Below the pieces are notes generated by a model, which was not told where the DNA came from, did not search any database, and was given only the letters and a program-made list of their open reading frames with translations. Source: an uncultured Collinsella sp. (lineage in GTDB: Bacteria; Actinomycetota; Coriobacteriia; Coriobacteriales; Coriobacteriaceae). From it: DNA of 8,159 bases. Within the stretch, counting starts at the first letter, position 1, and each line of letters begins with the position of its first letter. Shown here piece after piece: positions 6,739 through 8,159 of the stretch. The position numbers and the translations under genes are program-made. The stretch covers positions 1 to 8,159 of the forward strand of contig USDE01000054.1 in assembly GCA_900553345.1 (NCBI GenBank). The letters run 5' to 3'.

Positions 6739-6810
6739 CCCCATCTCGCCCCTCAAGCCGTCGCTCGCGTACCAAAGTACGCGTCGCTCCTCTTTCGGGG
6801 CGACCTGGGG
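6739..6810. repeat. 72-bp imperfect palindrome after moaC-mobB
   Basis: The outer arms 6739-6752 and 6797-6810 pair at 12 of 14 positions (CCCCA..TCGCCCC with GGGGCGA..TGGGG). A perfect inner stem, CGCGTAC 6766-6772 with GTACGCG 6777-6783, has loop CAAA. All share one symmetry centre, so it is a single element with a weakly paired middle. No T-run follows it. It looks like a REP-type intergenic repeat and could also stabilise the 3' end of the moaC-mobB message. Confidence 0.6.
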
Positions 6811-6843
6811 CACTTAGAACCGGCTCGCTGCGCTGTCATAACA

Positions 6844-6872
6844 TGCCAAAAGGGGACAGGTTTATTTTGGCA
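6844..6872. repeat. Small hairpin in a REP-like sequence
   Basis: TGCCAAAA 6844-6851 and TTTTGGCA 6865-6872 are perfect inverted repeats around a 13-base loop, GGGGACAGGTTTA. From memory, GGGGACAG-TTTATTTT strings recur as short palindromic repeats in many bacterial genomes, often near Y1 (REP-associated) transposases. No transposase is present here, so this would be a stray or decayed unit. Confidence 0.5.
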
Positions 6873-6897
6873 GGTTTTATCTGGGCAAACGTCACTT

Positions 6898-6935
6898 CCA
6901 CCACAAAGGGGCCAGGCACCTTTGTGGTGGTTTTT
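6898..6935 (+). terminator. Intrinsic terminator, possibly of REP origin
   Basis: CCACCACAAAGG 6898-6909 pairs perfectly with CCTTTGTGGTGG 6919-6930. A further GCC/GGC match (6911-6913 with 6915-6917) lies past one G-A mismatch. TTTTT at 6931-6935 follows. This is a classic rho-independent terminator for the moaA operon, although about 180 bases after the last stop. Its ends resemble those of the palindromes at 2927 and 4168 (CCAYCACAA and TTGTGRTGG). Confidence 0.75.
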
Positions 6936-6938
6936 GCT

Positions 6939-6968
6939 TTGGTAGATGCGTGGGGCATGCCTTACAAT
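6939..6968 (+). promoter_or_regulatory. Candidate promoter of the MFS gene
   Basis: TTGGTA at 6939-6944 (4 of 6) and TACAAT at 6963-6968 (5 of 6) have an 18-base spacer. Transcription would start near 6975 and give a leader of about 130 bases, long enough to hold the folded region at 7027-7092. A perfect TTGACA at 7048-7053 has no -10 box at 16-18 bases, so I prefer the upstream pair. Confidence 0.4.
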
Positions 6969-6979
6969 CTACCAGGTAG
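6967..6979. promoter_or_regulatory. Operator-like palindrome at the MFS promoter
   Basis: CTACCAGGTAG (6969-6979) is an exact palindrome about one central A and lies over the expected transcription start. In addition GGTAGAT 6941-6947 and ATCTACC 6967-6973 form a 7-bp inverted repeat across the promoter. This gives three GGTAG/CTACC half-sites, which would suit binding by a dimeric repressor. No regulator gene is in view. Confidence 0.35.
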
Positions 6980-7026
6980 TTCATGGCGGGCGAAAACGGA
7001 GAGAAGGGGCTTGATGAGTCCTTAAT

Positions 7027-7092
7027 GTTTCATGCGGATAGATTGATTTGACAGGCGGTGGCGAATACCCACCGCCCGTATTCGTATGAAAC
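7027..7092 (+). promoter_or_regulatory. Structured 5' leader of the MFS gene, unassigned
   Basis: GTTTCATGCGGATA 7027-7040 pairs along its whole length with TATTCGTATGAAAC 7079-7092 (12 Watson-Crick and 2 G-U pairs). Inside is an 8-bp perfect hairpin, GGCGGTGG 7054-7061 with CCACCGCC 7069-7076, loop CGAATAC. Between the stems there are 13 unpaired bases on the 5' side (GATTGATTTGACA) and 2 on the 3' side. The outer stem stops exactly before the GAGGAG ribosome site. The asymmetric internal loop next to a closed ribosome site looks like a regulatory RNA, but I do not recognise a known riboswitch class. Confidence 0.5.
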
Positions 7093-7098
7093 GAGGAG
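7093..7098 (+). promoter_or_regulatory. Ribosome binding site of the MFS gene
   Basis: GAGGAG lies 5 bases before ATG 7104. An in-frame ATG at 7086 is part of the leader stem and has no ribosome site, so 7104 is the start. Confidence 0.7.
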
Positions 7099-7103
7099 TC
7101 TCC

Positions 7104-8159
7104 ATGCTCGCATCTCTTCTCTCAAAACCTCAACCTTCGCTGTCCGCGCAGGCCAAGCGCCTGGTGGCGATGCGCTTTCTCATCTACACCGGTTTTCAGA
7201 CCAGCTACTTTATCGGCGTTATCGGAACACTCACCTATGCAGACGATGCCTCGGTCGTGGCGACATCGCTGGCCGTCCTTTTTATGAACGTATTTGTGAT
7301 TCTGGGATCCTTTGCGGGCGGCGCGGCGCTCGACGCCTGCGGCCCGCGCCGTCATTTCTTGCTGAGCATCGTGGGCACGCTGGCAACCGGCGCGGCAATC
7401 CTCGTCTTTGGCAGCGCGACCGGCATCGTCCTGCTCGGCGCGGTGTTTCTGGGCTTTACGATGGGATTCGCCCAGCCCATTGCCACATCCTATCCGGCCT
7501 ACCTCACCGATGATCCCGTCGAGCTCAAAGACATCAACTCCGCCATCGCCATGTTCTCAAACGTGAGTATTATCGTTGGCCCCACGCTGGGCGGCTTTGT
7601 CGCAGCGGCTGCGTCGTCGCGCGCGGTGTTCGTGCTCATGATGCTCTTTACCGTGCTGGCGTTCGTCGTCGGTTGGGGCTTTAGGCCGCAGACCAGCCAT
7701 GTCGCCGGGGATGCGGATGCCGATTCGGCAGAGGAAGGGGAGCGTGCGGGACAAAGCTCCAACCCCAGCACGTCCGCCCGCGCCACCTTCGCAGCCAGCA
7801 TCAAGACAGTCTTCACCAACAGCGTCCTCGCGCTACTTTTCTGCATCATTTTTCTTTCGAACTTTGGCTACGGAGCCTTCGATCCGCTCGAGTCGTTTTT
7901 CTATCGCGATGTCCTACGCGTCGGCGTTGAGTGGATGGGCTGGCTCTCGTCGGCTTCGGGCGTGGGCGCGGTGCTGGGTGCCGTGCTCGCGCTCCGCTTG
8001 CCGCCGCACTTGGTAAACCTAAAAACGCTGCTCGTGGCACTTATGTCCGTGGGCCTGGGAAGCCTGCTCTATGTGGGGACGCCGTACGTGGGTGTGGCCC
8101 TTGTCGGCCAGGTCGCCCTGGGCATAGCTTGGGGTGTCGTCAACCCGCTCCACAACACC
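7104..8159 (+). CDS. MFS transporter (3' truncated)
   Basis: An open frame of 352 codons runs off the window end without a stop. It encodes a major facilitator superfamily carrier in the cell membrane. About ten of the usual twelve helices are visible, near residues 21-42, 50-72, 84-104, 107-127, 146-168, 173-192, 239-258, 277-298, 306-324 and 327-347. The loop between helices 2 and 3 has the MFS motif A, GAALDACGPRR (Gly73, Asp77, Gly80, Arg82). A charged, Ser/Asp/Glu-rich cytoplasmic loop (193-238) joins the two halves. Helix 7 leads into FDPLESFFYRDVL, the pattern seen in MFS_3/EntS-like exporters, so efflux is more likely than uptake. The substrate is unknown. About 60-100 residues are probably missing. 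It appears to form its own transcription unit, separated from the moaA operon by a terminator. Confidence 0.9.
   Translation, partial: MLASLLSKPQPSLSAQAKRLVAMRFLIYTGFQTSYFIGVIGTLTYADDASVVATSLAVLFMNVFVILGSFAGGAALDACGPRRHFLLSIVGTLATGAAILVFGSATGIVLLGAVFLGFTMGFAQPIATSYPAYLTDDPVELKDINSAIAMFSNVSIIVGPTLGGFVAAAASSRAVFVLMMLFTVLAFVVGWGFRPQTSHVAGDADADSAEEGERAGQSSNPSTSARATFAASIKTVFTNSVLALLFCIIFLSNFGYGAFDPLESFFYRDVLRVGVEWMGWLSSASGVGAVLGAVLALRLPPHLVNLKTLLVALMSVGLGSLLYVGTPYVGVALVGQVALGIAWGVVNPLHNT

Noticed and set aside
5702..6775. Open frame of 357 codons on the - strand over moaC-mobB
   Set aside because: It is antisense to two conserved domains and has no motif of its own.
7048..7053. Perfect TTGACA as the -35 box of the MFS promoter
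   Set aside because: At 16-18 bases downstream lies the GC-rich arm of a hairpin, with no TATAAT-like hexamer.
7012..7092. Hammerhead-ribozyme-like strings (TTGATGAGTCC near 7011 and GAAAC at 7088)
   Set aside because: The core differs from CUGAUGA, no GGAC partner precedes GAAAC to close stem II, and the bases are better explained by the 14-bp leader stem.
7058..7513. Open frame of 151 codons on the + strand overlapping the MFS gene start
   Set aside because: It lies in another frame, gives an Arg/His-rich product, and lacks the helices and motif A seen in the frame starting at 7104.

Overview
The window reads as a high-GC Gram-positive genome, most likely a gut actinobacterium of the Coriobacteriia (Collinsella-like). 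That placement is an inference from codon use, strong GGAGG ribosome sites, the family resemblance of the ABC pair and nuclease-like protein, and the style of palindromic intergenic repeats. It was not tested by a search. All real genes lie on the + strand.

Region 1 (1-2882) is the 3' part of a two-gene operon for a heterodimeric ABC exporter. The first subunit is cut by the window edge. It carries Asp instead of the catalytic Glu and Gln instead of the switch His. The second subunit has normal catalytic residues but an altered LSQGQ signature. Together these give one degenerate and one working ATP site.

Region 2 (2883-4362) is the accessory part. A single gene for a DUF559/Vsr-like, PD-(D/E)XK-type protein stands alone between two direct copies of a 63-bp palindromic element, 1,241 bp apart and differing at two positions. 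The first copy sits inside a separate 11-bp perfect inverted repeat. This is the most unusual structure in the window.

Region 3 (4363-6718) is a molybdenum-cofactor operon. moaA makes the first radical-SAM intermediate from GTP. The next gene fuses MoaC (cyclic pyranopterin monophosphate synthase) to MobB (GTP-binding partner of the MGD step). The two genes are four bases apart, and the MoaA Gly-Gly tail codons also form the ribosome site of the fusion gene. The MobB part suggests that this cell makes the guanine-dinucleotide form of the cofactor for DMSO-reductase-type enzymes.

Region 4 (6719-7103) is a crowded noncoding gap. It holds a 72-bp imperfect palindrome, a small hairpin in a REP-like sequence, a good intrinsic terminator, a candidate promoter with an operator-like palindrome, and a leader RNA that can fold into a 14-bp stem ending at the next ribosome site. 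Region 5 (7104-8159) is the start of an MFS transporter gene that runs off the window.

I found no certain new multi-gene system. The best leads are the repeat-flanked nuclease-like gene, the MoaC-MobB fusion and the structured leader of the MFS gene.
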